A stretch of 64,000 nucleotides of DNA, taken from contig NZ_PGGO01000011.1 of the NCBI RefSeq assembly GCF_003010955.1, positions 116,877 to 180,876 on the forward strand, written 5' to 3'. This stretch comes from Phyllobacterium brassicacearum (GTDB taxonomy: Bacteria; Pseudomonadota; Alphaproteobacteria; Rhizobiales; Rhizobiaceae). A program made the translations under genes and the position numbers. Position 1 is the first letter of the stretch. Every line of letters starts with the position of its first letter. The notes beneath the pieces were generated by a model. That model saw only the letters and a program-made list of their open reading frames with translations, had not been told where the DNA came from and did not search any database. Shown piece after piece: positions 56,519-64,000 of the stretch.

Positions 56519-57418
56519 CTATACCGGATGGCGCAGGGCCGTCATCCGGGCCATCCTGCGGGCATGATACATTTGCCAGAGCGAGTGACAGACCAGTGCG
56601 GTGATGATGATCAAGCCGCCGGCCAGGGTGGGATCGCTCGGCCGCTCTGAGAAGATCATCCAGACCCAGATCGGCGTCAACACGGTTTCCAAGAGATAGA
56701 ACATCGCGACTTCCGGTCCGGAGATGAACTTCGGACCGGTTGCGAGGCACAGGAACGCGAGGGTGGTCACAACCGCGCCGTTGAAAATGACCCAGCCAGG
56801 GACCGCAACGGCATAGCCATTCTGCGATACCATGTAGGCGGCTACCAGCATGGGCAACGCTGTGCCAACAATGGCGGCGAAGCCCATGTCCTTGCCTGAT
56901 GCACGGCTGACCGTGATAGCCGTCGACAAGATGAAGGTGGAGAGCAGAGCAACCAGGTCGCCAAAAACATGGCCGGATGAAAGCCCTTCACGCACGATGA
57001 TCCCGACGCCAATCAGCATGAAGAACATGGCGATGAAGGTTACGGTCTTTGGCCGTTCCTTCAGGAAAATCCACGAAAGCAGGGCGGAGAAGACCGTGTT
57101 GAACGCCAGGATGAAAACGAGGTTGGCTGTCTTGGTGTTATAGACGGCGATCATGAAAGTAATCGACGTCAGTCCATAGAGCGCGGCGACGACCAGCCCA
57201 ATTCGACCCGGAACAATTTTGGGCTTCTTCCCCGTCGCAAGGCTCCAGACTGCCCATATGAGGAAGGCGGCGACGAAAGTCGTGACGCTGCGCAAAAACA
57301 GGGTCGACCACGTTTCGCCTTGGCCGAGTCTGAGCAGGGGAATGTCGGCGGTAAGCACGAGGCCCCCAATCCCGGTGATTAGCAAACCCTTGCGATGGTC
57401 GAGTTCCAGCTGTGACAT
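56519..57418 (-). CDS. EamA/DMT-family transporter
   Basis: A 299-residue ten-helix permease (third EamA gene of the window). Start MSQLELDHRKGLLITGIGGLVLTADIP; the second repeat starts near GDLVALLSTFILSTAI. ATG 57418 is favoured over 57451 since CGGAAA lies 7-10 bases upstream. Convergent with the RND permease gene. Substrate unknown. Confidence 0.85.
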   Translation of the reverse strand: MSQLELDHRKGLLITGIGGLVLTADIPLLRLGQGETWSTLFLRSVTTFVAAFLIWAVWSLATGKKPKIVPGRIGLVVAALYGLTSITFMIAVYNTKTANLVFILAFNTVFSALLSWIFLKERPKTVTFIAMFFMLIGVGIIVREGLSSGHVFGDLVALLSTFILSTAITVSRASGKDMGFAAIVGTALPMLVAAYMVSQNGYAVAVPGWVIFNGAVVTTLAFLCLATGPKFISGPEVAMFYLLETVLTPIWVWMIFSERPSDPTLAGGLIIITALVCHSLWQMYHARRMARMTALRHPV

Positions 57419-57484
57419 GTGGCGTTTCCGTCTTGTTTTGATTTGCCGCATGCCAGGGCAGTTTTGGGCAGGCTAGGTTAGTTC

Positions 57485-58231
57485 CTAATCTTGGCGCTCC
57501 CAACCCTTGGGGCCAAGATGTTCCTGGGGTCTGTAACGGATTTTGTACTGCATCTTGCGCGAGCCTTCGACCCAGTAGCCGAGATAAACGTGGGGCAAAC
57601 CGGCTGCGGCAGCGCGCTGGATATGGTCGAGGATCATGAACGTGCCAAGCGAGCGGCTGGCGTGTTCCGGATTGAAGAAGGAATAGACCATCGAGAGGCC
57701 GTCCCCCATGGTATCCGTTAGCGCTACGGCGATCAGCTCGCCTTCGCCCTTCTTGGTAATGAAGGAGTCCGGTCCGCGCCGCCGGTATTCGATGATCTGA
57801 GTCGGAACATGCGTATCCTCGACCATCATCGCATAATCCAGGACCGTCATTTCCGACATCCCGCCCTTGTTGTGGCGGGCATCGAGATAGTGGCGGAAAA
57901 GCGAATATTGTTCAGTCGAAGGTTCGGCCTGGTGGATATTGCCGATGAGATCCCGGTTGCGGTTCCATACCCGGCGCATGGATTTGTCTTGTTTGAACTC
58001 TCCTGCAAGAATGCGCACCGAGACACAGGCCCGGCAGTTCTCACAGGCTGGGCGGTAGGCGATGTTCTGCGAACGGCGGAAGCCCCCTTGTGTCAGGAGG
58101 TCATTAAGTTCACTGGCGCGGCCACCAACCAGGTGCGTAAAAACCTTGCGCTCGAGCTGCCCTTCCAGATAGGGACAGGGCGAGGGTGCTGTCAGGAAGA
58201 ACTGTGGTGACTGCTGCGGTTGGTGCGTCAT
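57485..58231 (-). CDS. bpt: Aspartate/glutamate leucyltransferase Bpt
   Basis: A 248-residue aminoacyl-tRNA-protein transferase that attaches Leu to N-terminal Asp/Glu, marking proteins for ClpAP degradation. Conserved start [24 protein letters not shown], Cys pair [16 protein letters not shown], and the GNAT-like [19 protein letters not shown] are all visible. Length is typical (about 250). AGGA precedes ATG 58231. Confidence 0.94.
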   Translation of the reverse strand: MTHQPQQSPQFFLTAPSPCPYLEGQLERKVFTHLVGGRASELNDLLTQGGFRRSQNIAYRPACENCRACVSVRILAGEFKQDKSMRRVWNRNRDLIGNIHQAEPSTEQYSLFRHYLDARHNKGGMSEMTVLDYAMMVEDTHVPTQIIEYRRRGPDSFITKKGEGELIAVALTDTMGDGLSMVYSFFNPEHASRSLGTFMILDHIQRAAAAGLPHVYLGYWVEGSRKMQYKIRYRPQEHLGPKGWERQD

Positions 58232-58331
58232 TCAAGGTCCTGGGACGGTCTGCAATACCTATAGAATCGTACGACCGCCGAAAACGTCAATTGAATTATA
58301 TTGTATTCAGCTGTGAATGTCTGCGGTGAGA

Positions 58332-58751
58332 TTATCGCATGGCTGGGCCGGAGCAGCGGATACCATTCCACGAATGACTGGGTGCCTCCGATCGGCCATT
58401 GGTCGAGGCGCCCCAGCGACCCTGGAATTCCTGATAGTCATCGGAAAAGTGCAGATCGAGCGTTCCGGTGCCGTACTTGTCGGCCCACACCAGGGTTCGA
58501 GATGTGCCGGTGCCGTCCTTCTCAGTCAGCGTTCCCTCGACGCGGCCACCTGGCTCATCAAGTTCATAAGCCCCCGTTATGCGGCCATCCCTGCCAATAT
58601 TCAGAAGCGTTTCGACGTCCTGATAGTCGCCGCTGGATATCATCTCGCCGCAAAATCGGCCGGCTGGGGACGCAGCCAAGCCGCCGTTGGTAGCAAAACC
58701 ATAGGAAGCGATCGCCACGAGGGCGAATGCAAAAACGCGTACATTCATCAT
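58332..58751 (-). CDS. Small exported protein
   Basis: A 139-residue secreted protein with signal peptide residues 1-26. Mature part SPAGRFCGEMISSGDYQDVETLLNIG with two cysteines (one near the start, one near the end, IRCSGPAMR), a likely disulfide, and beta-strand-rich middle. ATG 58751 is preferred among close starts; ribosome-binding site is weak. Unrecognised. Confidence 0.6.
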   Translation of the reverse strand: MMNVRVFAFALVAIASYGFATNGGLAASPAGRFCGEMISSGDYQDVETLLNIGRDGRITGAYELDEPGGRVEGTLTEKDGTGTSRTLVWADKYGTGTLDLHFSDDYQEFQGRWGASTNGRSEAPSHSWNGIRCSGPAMR

Positions 58752-58797
58752 GATTAAAGCCAAATGAAAAAGAGCCCAGATTCAGGAGCCCTTGAGA

Positions 58798-59268
58798 TTA
58801 GTCGTAGGCTCGAACAACAACTGTGCCGAGCAGAAGATCATGAACAGTCCGCTTGCGATCAAGGAACAGCGTCGCCAGCAGAATGAGCGGTGTGAGCACG
58901 ACGTTGAGACCCCAGAACAGGACCGTGTGAACGACAGCAAGCAGCCCGTCGACCTTTTGGCCATCGAGTCGCTCGAGCCGCAAGCCCATCATCTGCATTC
59001 CCTTGGTCGCCTGGCGTTGTCCGCCCATCGTCGTCGCGACATAGCCCAGAGCAACGGCGGGAAACATGATGCCGTACAGCGTCCAGCCGATACCGAGCGT
59101 TGCCACGCCAAGAATCGCGATCAGCACCGCGACAGGAATGCACAGGAAAAACACGATCACATAGTCGATCAGGAATGCAAAGATGCGGCTTGTCCGCACG
59201 CCCTGATACAATCGCCAGTCGTCCAGGCGGTTGGTGATGATTTCGCCATCAAGGGTCTTCGCGTTCAT
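58798..59268 (-). CDS. RDD-family membrane protein
   Basis: A 156-residue integral membrane protein with three to four helices and the RDD pattern: TSRIFAFLIDYVIVFFLCIP at the start (Arg-Asp pair), TKGMQMMGLRLERLDG and KRTVHDLLLGTVVV at the end. AGGA precedes ATG 59268. Function of RDD proteins is mostly unknown (membrane transport or regulation). Located 79 bases downstream of hemB. Confidence 0.85.
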   Translation of the reverse strand: MNAKTLDGEIITNRLDDWRLYQGVRTSRIFAFLIDYVIVFFLCIPVAVLIAILGVATLGIGWTLYGIMFPAVALGYVATTMGGQRQATKGMQMMGLRLERLDGQKVDGLLAVVHTVLFWGLNVVLTPLILLATLFLDRKRTVHDLLLGTVVVRAYD

Positions 59269-59347
59269 TTTATTTCCTGTTTCAAGAGACGGACACAATG
59301 CCGTGCCGCTGAAATTGGGAATTCGAGAACGGTAATTCAAGAAGCAA

Positions 59348-60385
59348 TCAGGAGCCGGCTTTCAATCGCCCCGCCACAATCGGTGCGAAATAGGTCAGAA
59401 TGCCATCGCAGCCCGCCCGCTTGAACGCGAGCAGCGTCTCCATCATGACCCGTTCTTCATCGATCCAGCCATTCGCGCCCGCAGCCTTGATCATCGTGTA
59501 TTCGCCCGAGACCTGATAGGCGAAGGTCGGCATGGCAAACGTGTCTTTCAGCCGGCGGATGATATCGAGATAGGGCAGTCCAGGTTTCACCATCAGCGAA
59601 TCCGCGCCTTCGGCTAGATCCTGTTCGGCTTCGCGCACAGCTTCATCGGTGTTCGCCGGGTCGATATAGTAGGTCTTCTTGTCGCCCTTCAGCCGGCCCG
59701 ATGTGCCAATCGCCTCGCGGTAGGGGCCATAGAAGGCCGAGGCGAATTTTGTCGCATAGGCCATGATCGCGACGTCCTGGAAGCCGTTTTGGTCGAGTGC
59801 ATCGCGTATGGCGCCAATGCGTCCGTCCATCATGTCCGATGGCGCGATGATGTCTGCACCGGCTGCTGCCTGCAATACAGCGCCCTTGGTGATCTGCTCG
59901 ACCGTCTCATCATTGACGATGATGCCGTCGCGCAGGATGCCGTCGTGGCCATGGCTGGTGAATGGGTCAAGCGCGACATCGGTGATCATGCCGATCTCCG
60001 GCACCGCATTCTTGATCGCCCGTGTCGCACGATTGATGAGATTGTCAGCATCCAGAATGCCCGAGCCGGCATCATCGCGCAGGTCAGGGTCGATATTCGC
60101 GAAGGTGGCAATGGCGGGAATGCCGAGCTTCGCAGCCCGCTCGGCCTCGCGCACGGCCATGTCGACGGAGAATCGCTGCACACCCGGCATGGCGTTGATA
60201 TCTTCACGCCGATTGGTCCCCTCGCACAGGAAGATTGGCCAGATCAGATCATTGACCGTTAGCTGATTTTCCTGAACCAGACGCCGCGACCAGTCAGCCT
60301 TGCGCATGCGGCGCAGGCGGCGGCCTTGCGTAATCTCGTCAACGGTTCTTGGAGAATTTGCCTGAAATGCGGGGTGTTTGTTCAT
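59348..60385 (-). CDS. hemB: Delta-aminolevulinic acid dehydratase HemB
   Basis: A 345-residue porphobilinogen synthase, second common step of tetrapyrrole synthesis. Both active lysines are visible: ATKFASAFYGPYREA and MVKPGLPYLDIIR. The metal region has DVALDPFTSHGHDGIL with Asp instead of the Zn-type cysteines, so it is the Mg-dependent alphaproteobacterial form. AAGGCAG precedes ATG 60385. Length is normal. Confidence 0.95.
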   Translation of the reverse strand: MNKHPAFQANSPRTVDEITQGRRLRRMRKADWSRRLVQENQLTVNDLIWPIFLCEGTNRREDINAMPGVQRFSVDMAVREAERAAKLGIPAIATFANIDPDLRDDAGSGILDADNLINRATRAIKNAVPEIGMITDVALDPFTSHGHDGILRDGIIVNDETVEQITKGAVLQAAAGADIIAPSDMMDGRIGAIRDALDQNGFQDVAIMAYATKFASAFYGPYREAIGTSGRLKGDKKTYYIDPANTDEAVREAEQDLAEGADSLMVKPGLPYLDIIRRLKDTFAMPTFAYQVSGEYTMIKAAGANGWIDEERVMMETLLAFKRAGCDGILTYFAPIVAGRLKAGS

Positions 60386-60545
60386 GTTTGCTGCCTTGTC
60401 TGTCGAAGTCAGACATTTTTCCTGTTGTTTGGAATGGTTTTAACAGGGAACGGCCTCATGACCAAGCTGTTCGTCTCACTCTGTGATCCATTGACGCGGT
60501 GCGCCGGAGTTTCCTAACCTCCGGCATGAAAGCGTGGAGGGGTGC

Positions 60546-61601
60546 ATGGAAATCGATTTTGGCGGGGAGGGCGAAATCGTCTTCGAAAGGCGGGGCAAGG
60601 CGGGGCTTGTCCGACTGACACGGCCAAAGGCCCTGAATGCATTGACCCGCACCATGGTAGCTGCTTTCCATCGTGCACTCGTCGCCTGGTCGACCGATCC
60701 GGACGTCCTTTGTGTAATCGTCGAGGGTGAGGGCCGTGCCTTCTGCGCCGGTGGAGACATCCTTGCCGTTTATCAAGCAGGCCGCGCCGGCAAGCCCCTC
60801 TATGAGTTTTTTGCCGAGGAGTATCGGCTGAACGCTTATATCAGGCACTTTCCCAAGCCATATATCTCGCTCATCGATGGTATCTGCATGGGCGGTGGCG
60901 TTGGCATTTCGGTGCATGGTTCGCACCGTGTCGTCACGGAAAACGTCATGTTCGCCATGCCGGAAGTGGGTATTGGCTTCTTTCCCGATGTCGGCGGCAG
61001 CGCCTTCCTGCCGCATCTGCCGGAGCATTTCGGCACATATATCGCTCTGACGGGCAACCGCATCAGGCAAGGAGACTGCCTGCAAAGCGGTATCGCCACA
61101 CATGCGATCAAGGCCGAGGACAAGGAAAGGGTACGGCGGAGCCTGATCAGAACCGGCAATCCCGATACGGCTTTACGGGGTAAGACCATCAATCCTGACA
61201 ACGAAACGCCCGAGAAGACGCGCGATATGATAAGTGTGCTGTTCGATTCGGAAACGCTCGGCGGTTGTCTTATCCGCCTTGCCGCCGCCGGGGTGAACGG
61301 AAACGAATGGGCACAGCACATTCTCGATCTCATCAAGACCCGGTCTCCGACCAGCCTGCACGTGACGTTCAGGCAGATCGAAGAAGGACGTGATCTCGAA
61401 ATGGATCAGTGCATGCAAATGGAGTACCGGATTTTGTCGCGCATGCTTGAGAACCACGATTTTTATGAAGGTGTGCGTGCGCTTCTTGTGGACAAGGACA
61501 ACAAGCCCGTGTGGCAACCCGCGAATATTGATGACGTAACGCCAGAGATGGTGGATGCCTATTTCGCCCCCCTGGGCGAGCGGGAACTGCAACTGACATG
61601 A
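60546..61601 (+). CDS. Enoyl-CoA hydratase/3-hydroxyisobutyryl-CoA hydrolase family protein
   Basis: A 351-residue crotonase-fold enzyme. RAFCAGGDILAVYQAGRAGKP and GICMGGGVGISVHGSHRVVTE give the oxyanion hole, and the C-terminal region (SLHVTFRQIEEGRDLEMDQCMQMEYRI) marks the 3-hydroxyisobutyryl-CoA hydrolase branch of valine degradation. ATG 60546 is preferred over GTG 60534 because GGAGG lies 6 bases upstream. Overlaps the next gene by ATGA. Confidence 0.85.
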   Translation: MEIDFGGEGEIVFERRGKAGLVRLTRPKALNALTRTMVAAFHRALVAWSTDPDVLCVIVEGEGRAFCAGGDILAVYQAGRAGKPLYEFFAEEYRLNAYIRHFPKPYISLIDGICMGGGVGISVHGSHRVVTENVMFAMPEVGIGFFPDVGGSAFLPHLPEHFGTYIALTGNRIRQGDCLQSGIATHAIKAEDKERVRRSLIRTGNPDTALRGKTINPDNETPEKTRDMISVLFDSETLGGCLIRLAAAGVNGNEWAQHILDLIKTRSPTSLHVTFRQIEEGRDLEMDQCMQMEYRILSRMLENHDFYEGVRALLVDKDNKPVWQPANIDDVTPEMVDAYFAPLGERELQLT

Positions 61602-62026
61602 GCGATAGACCTACGCAACTGCCATTCGATCCGACAATGGCGCAAATGGGCTTCGTCTGGTTCCTGCGGCTTGTCTCGATCTATTGTCTCGTGGCCGGTG
61701 TTGGCTACTGGGCGCAACTGAGCGGCTATTACGAAGGATTGCTCTGGCGCTTCGATCTGATGCCCTGGCAGTGGAAAGTCGCTTCCGTGTCGCTGGCCAT
61801 GCTCTATCCCGTGGCGTCAACGGGACTCTGGATGATGGTTTCCTGGGGCCCCGTAATCTGGTTTGTGGCGGCCGCCGGCGAAACGCTGATGTTCACGGTT
61901 TTCTCCCATTACTTCTTCTACAGGCCGCAGATCGCCATTGTGCATGGCTGTGTGGCGCTCCTTTACATCGCCTTCCGCATCGTGCTGTTCCTGCAGAAAC
62001 GGCATCAGGCAAAGCCGGTGCGATAG
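61598..62026 (+). CDS. DUF6163-like membrane protein
   Basis: A 142-residue protein with four hydrophobic helices (VWFLRLVSIYCLVAGVGYWA; VASVSLAMLYPVASTGLWMM; VIWFVAAAGETLMFTVF; IVHGCVALLYIAFRIVLF). It matches the rhizobial DUF6163-type family found next to the hydrolase gene. Translation is coupled through ATGA (61598-61601). Function unknown. Confidence 0.75.
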   Translation: MSDRPTQLPFDPTMAQMGFVWFLRLVSIYCLVAGVGYWAQLSGYYEGLLWRFDLMPWQWKVASVSLAMLYPVASTGLWMMVSWGPVIWFVAAAGETLMFTVFSHYFFYRPQIAIVHGCVALLYIAFRIVLFLQKRHQAKPVR

Positions 62027-62210
62027 CCATCGGATTTCCATCTCGCGCTCCAACAATGACGGCACCGGGTAAGTCTTCATTAAGACTGAAATTGATTCAT
62101 TCGTGGTAAGGTACTGTTAAGTCTGTGTTTTAAGTCGAATTTTATATGCATTCGATAGTGTTGCCTCAACGGTGAGAAAAATACACCGAAACAACAGTGA
62201 GGCAGGTATT

Positions 62211-62726
62211 ATGAACAACACACAGAGAAAGTCTGGTGCGAGCCAGCATTCTACACCAAGTGATACAGCATTGCGTACGCTTTATCTTGAAGCACTTCAG
62301 TTGGTCGAACGGTTGCATCGTCGCCTGCTTGATGTTGTCAAGGATGAATTTGACCGCAATGGCCGCAGTGACATCAACGCCATCCAGGCGTTGCTGCTGT
62401 TCAACATCGGCAATGCAGAACTGACGGCCGGTGAATTGCGCAGCCGCGGGTATTACCTGGGTTCGAATGTTTCCTACAATCTGAAGAAGCTCGTCGAACT
62501 CGGCTTCATCTCCCATGAACGTTCACGCACCGACCGTCGTTCGGTCCGGGTCAGCCTGACCGAAAAGGGAACGGAAGTCGCGGAACTGGTAGCGGGGCTC
62601 TACGAACGCCACGTCGCATCCATCGAACATGTCGGCGGCATCAAGGCGGAAGAATTCCAGTCCATGAACAAGGCCCTCCAGCGCCTTGACCGCTTCTGGA
62701 ACGACTCCATTGCCTACCGCATGTAA
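62211..62726 (+). CDS. ldtR: MarR-family regulator LdtR
   Basis: A 171-residue winged-helix protein of the LdtR group, which in Liberibacter and Sinorhizobium activates an L,D-transpeptidase gene. Body: LEALQLVERLHRRLLDVVKDEFDRNGRSDINAIQAL, wing region SHERSRTDRRSVRVSLTEKG. ATG 62211 is preferred, with GAGG upstream and family-like N-terminus. Ended by a long stem-loop at 62743. Confidence 0.88.
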   Translation: MNNTQRKSGASQHSTPSDTALRTLYLEALQLVERLHRRLLDVVKDEFDRNGRSDINAIQALLLFNIGNAELTAGELRSRGYYLGSNVSYNLKKLVELGFISHERSRTDRRSVRVSLTEKGTEVAELVAGLYERHVASIEHVGGIKAEEFQSMNKALQRLDRFWNDSIAYRM

Positions 62727-62742
62727 GCACCGGCACAGTTCG

Positions 62743-62790
62743 GCAAACAAAAGCCCGGCTTCGCGAACTGCGAAGGCGGGCTTTGTTTGT
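62743..62790 (+). terminator. Stem-loop after ldtR
   Basis: AAAAGCCCGGCTTCGC (starting 62749) pairs with GCGAAGGCGGGCTTT with one mismatch, loop of about 5 bases, then TTTGTTTGT. A-run before and T-rich after, so it probably works on both strands. Confidence 0.8.
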
Positions 62791-62832
62791 GCAACAGCTT
62801 GGCTGGAGCCGCGCTCGAATTCTTGAAATCGT

Positions 62833-63485
62833 TCAGAGCTCAAGCGGAAATGGCGTTCGCTCCCAAATCTTCTCCAGTTTGTACGTGTTGACGCTGACCG
62901 CCTCCCAATCATGCAGGATACGGGCAATTCACAGCGAACACCATCGACGAGAGCGCGATAGAACTCTGGGTAGAACTTTTTGACATCGGTAAGTATTAGG
63001 GCATGTCGTTCAAGATTTTTTCGAGAAAGCTCGAGGTCGCCATTGGCCACCGGAATAAATACCTCAAGATATTGGATATGCCCGGTATACTCCCAGCGGA
63101 AACTCGAAACGAATGCGAAATAATCTTCGAACGTATTGATAGCGTATAGTTTGGGTAAGGCCTCGTCTTCAATCATGTCCAGCATTTGTTTGACCGTTTC
63201 CGGTTGTCTGATATCCCAATCGGACGACCTGATATCCCGAGGACCGTAGATATTTCTGAAGATTCGTTGCCCAATGCCTCTGGACTGTCTGGTCTCCGCA
63301 GGCACTCGAATGTCAACTGAGATATATGGCGCAAACGCGTGCGGATCACTCGTGGATTCAATGAAGACTGCCCGCCAGATATGGCGGACAGGTTTAATCA
63401 TTACGAACCGGCCAATGCTTGCAAGATCACTGTGCCTTTGAATGAGTGGGCGCACTGCTTGCCGGACTTGCGCAACGGTTGTCAT
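62833..63485 (-). pseudogene. Frameshifted gene of unknown function, possible immunity partner
   Basis: Reading from ATG 63485 (GGGGAGG 6-8 bases upstream) gives MTTVAQVRQAVRPLIQRHSD and a well-formed soluble protein to about residue 188 (...GVRCELP). Near 62921-62925 one base seems missing: the next frame resumes RILHDWEAVSVNTYKLEKIW and stops at 62833, giving about 217 residues in all. The uncorrected frame runs on antisense to ldtR, which is implausible. The start overlaps the stop of the toxin-like tail upstream by ATGA. No family recognised. Confidence 0.6.
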
Positions 63486-63804
63486 TTTTTTCCTCCCCCT
63501 CTAATGACGCCCGTACTTGGTCTAATCTGGATAACAAAGAACCATTTGATTTCTGGGTACTTTCTTGCGACTGACTCTGCCAACTCCGACATTCGTCCAG
63601 GACTAAGTCCTCTTTTGCCGGCTTTTATGTCGTAGATGCACGCAAGTTCGTCACTAACACGTTCATAGATATCGAGCCTTACCGTATCTTCGGCCCCGCG
63701 AAGTGACCTTTGCTGTAGACCCTGTTTAGCGCCTCCTCCATAGGCTTTAGCAGCGAGAGTTCGGCCACGAGTTCAGGATTGAATGCCGGGTTGATTTGAT
63801 GTTC
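63482..63804 (-). pseudogene. Truncated gene with nuclease-like (PD-(D/E)XK) C-terminal tail
   Basis: No start codon remains. The tail reads GGGAKQGLQQRSLRGAEDTV, then RLDIYERVSDELACIYDIKAGKRGLSPGRM and ends GGGKK at TGA 63482. DXnDIK with conserved Gly/Arg resembles the PD-(D/E)XK nuclease tails of polymorphic toxins. Upstream of about 63735 coding seems to switch frame (FNPELVAELSLLKP), and at 63805 it meets the end of an IS630-type element. The gene is therefore truncated and frame-disturbed. Its stop is coupled to the following gene by ATGA, the usual toxin-then-immunity order. The toxin label is inference. Confidence 0.5.
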
Positions 63805-63813
63805 TAGAGCGTT

Positions 63814-64000
63814 TCATGTTTTCACCGAAGCGTATCCTGCGTTGGTAAAGTAGTTGGCGCATTCGTCTGGTTCGATGGTGTTGGCGAGGTAGCCGAGATG
63901 GCGCCAGGTGTCGTCGACGGTTCGCTTTTGAGCCTGGCGCATCCAGTGCTTGATCTTGGCAAAGACCTGTTCGATCGGATTGAGGTCGGGGGAATATTTC
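63814..64000 (-). mobile_element. IS630-family transposase, 3' end (runs off the window)
   Basis: The last 61 codons of a transposase: KYSPDLNPIEQVFAKIKHWM, then RTVDDTWRHLGYLANTIEPDE and YFTNAGYASVKT-stop at 63814. The SPDLNPIE block with its catalytic Glu is the DDE signature of IS630 transposases. The element's end is probably at the CTAG around 63804-63807 (IS630 uses TA targets), directly next to the truncated toxin-like gene. The 5' part lies beyond the window. Confidence 0.85.

Noticed and set aside
62523..62832. C-terminal extension of the frameshifted gene antisense to ldtR
   Set aside because: It crosses the ldtR terminator and runs through ldtR; the frame-corrected stop at 62833 is more plausible.

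Overview
The window looks like a chromosomal segment of an alphaproteobacterium of the order Hyphomicrobiales (Rhizobiales), most likely Phyllobacteriaceae/Brucellaceae; a Phyllobacterium-like genome is my best guess. The reasons are an Omp25/31-type outer membrane protein at the left end, the Aap general amino-acid transporter, LdtR, HdaA, a Mg-type HemB, RIME-like palindromic repeats, and base composition and codon use typical of the group. The species call is inference.

Layout. 0.4-12.3 kb is mostly core: omp25-like gene, a GST, RNase T2 with a small exported partner, rlmJ, an EamA exporter, a second GST, a molybdopterin oxidoreductase, purM-purN, then a CDP-alcohol phosphotransferase, an AI-2E family permease and hdaA. 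Two tandem palindromic elements run up to the phosphotransferase start codon. 12.3-37.6 kb is a mosaic between hdaA and ppk. It holds tRNA-Pro(UGG), an NDUFS4-like complex I subunit, tRNA-Arg(UCU), a frameshifted mgtC, many small membrane proteins, an orphan HigA-type regulator, an MBL hydrolase, nitroreductase and FMN reductase genes, an orphan MCE protein, a TetR-GFA pair, metC, a PAP2 phosphatase and the complete aapJQMP operon, ending in a monooxygenase pair. 37.7-62.7 kb is again largely housekeeping: ppk-ppx, rnd, aspS, parC, a TetR-controlled RND efflux pump, bpt, hemB, a hydroxyisobutyryl-CoA hydrolase-like gene and ldtR. 62.8-64.0 kb is degraded accessory DNA: a frameshifted gene, the nuclease-like tail of a truncated gene and the 3' end of an IS630-family transposase running off the window.

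Functional links. ppk and ppx (4-nt overlap) make and degrade polyphosphate. purM and purN (4-nt GTGA overlap) are two steps of purine synthesis. aapJQMP takes up amino acids, with metC (sulfur amino acids) upstream. The TetR, adaptor and RND permease genes form an efflux unit behind a promoter with two perfect 18-bp palindromes. Translational coupling by 4-nt overlaps is frequent: tetR-GFA, ppk-ppx, adaptor-RND, zinc-finger-monooxygenase, hydrolase-DUF6163 and two small-protein pairs.

No CRISPR array, rRNA operon, intact prophage or complete defence system was seen. The least explained elements are two pairs of overlapping or adjacent small membrane proteins (22.8-23.1 and 35.5-36.0 kb), the palindromic element at the phosphotransferase start, a phosphatase-family protein whose catalytic cysteine is a serine, and the broken toxin-like locus at the right end.
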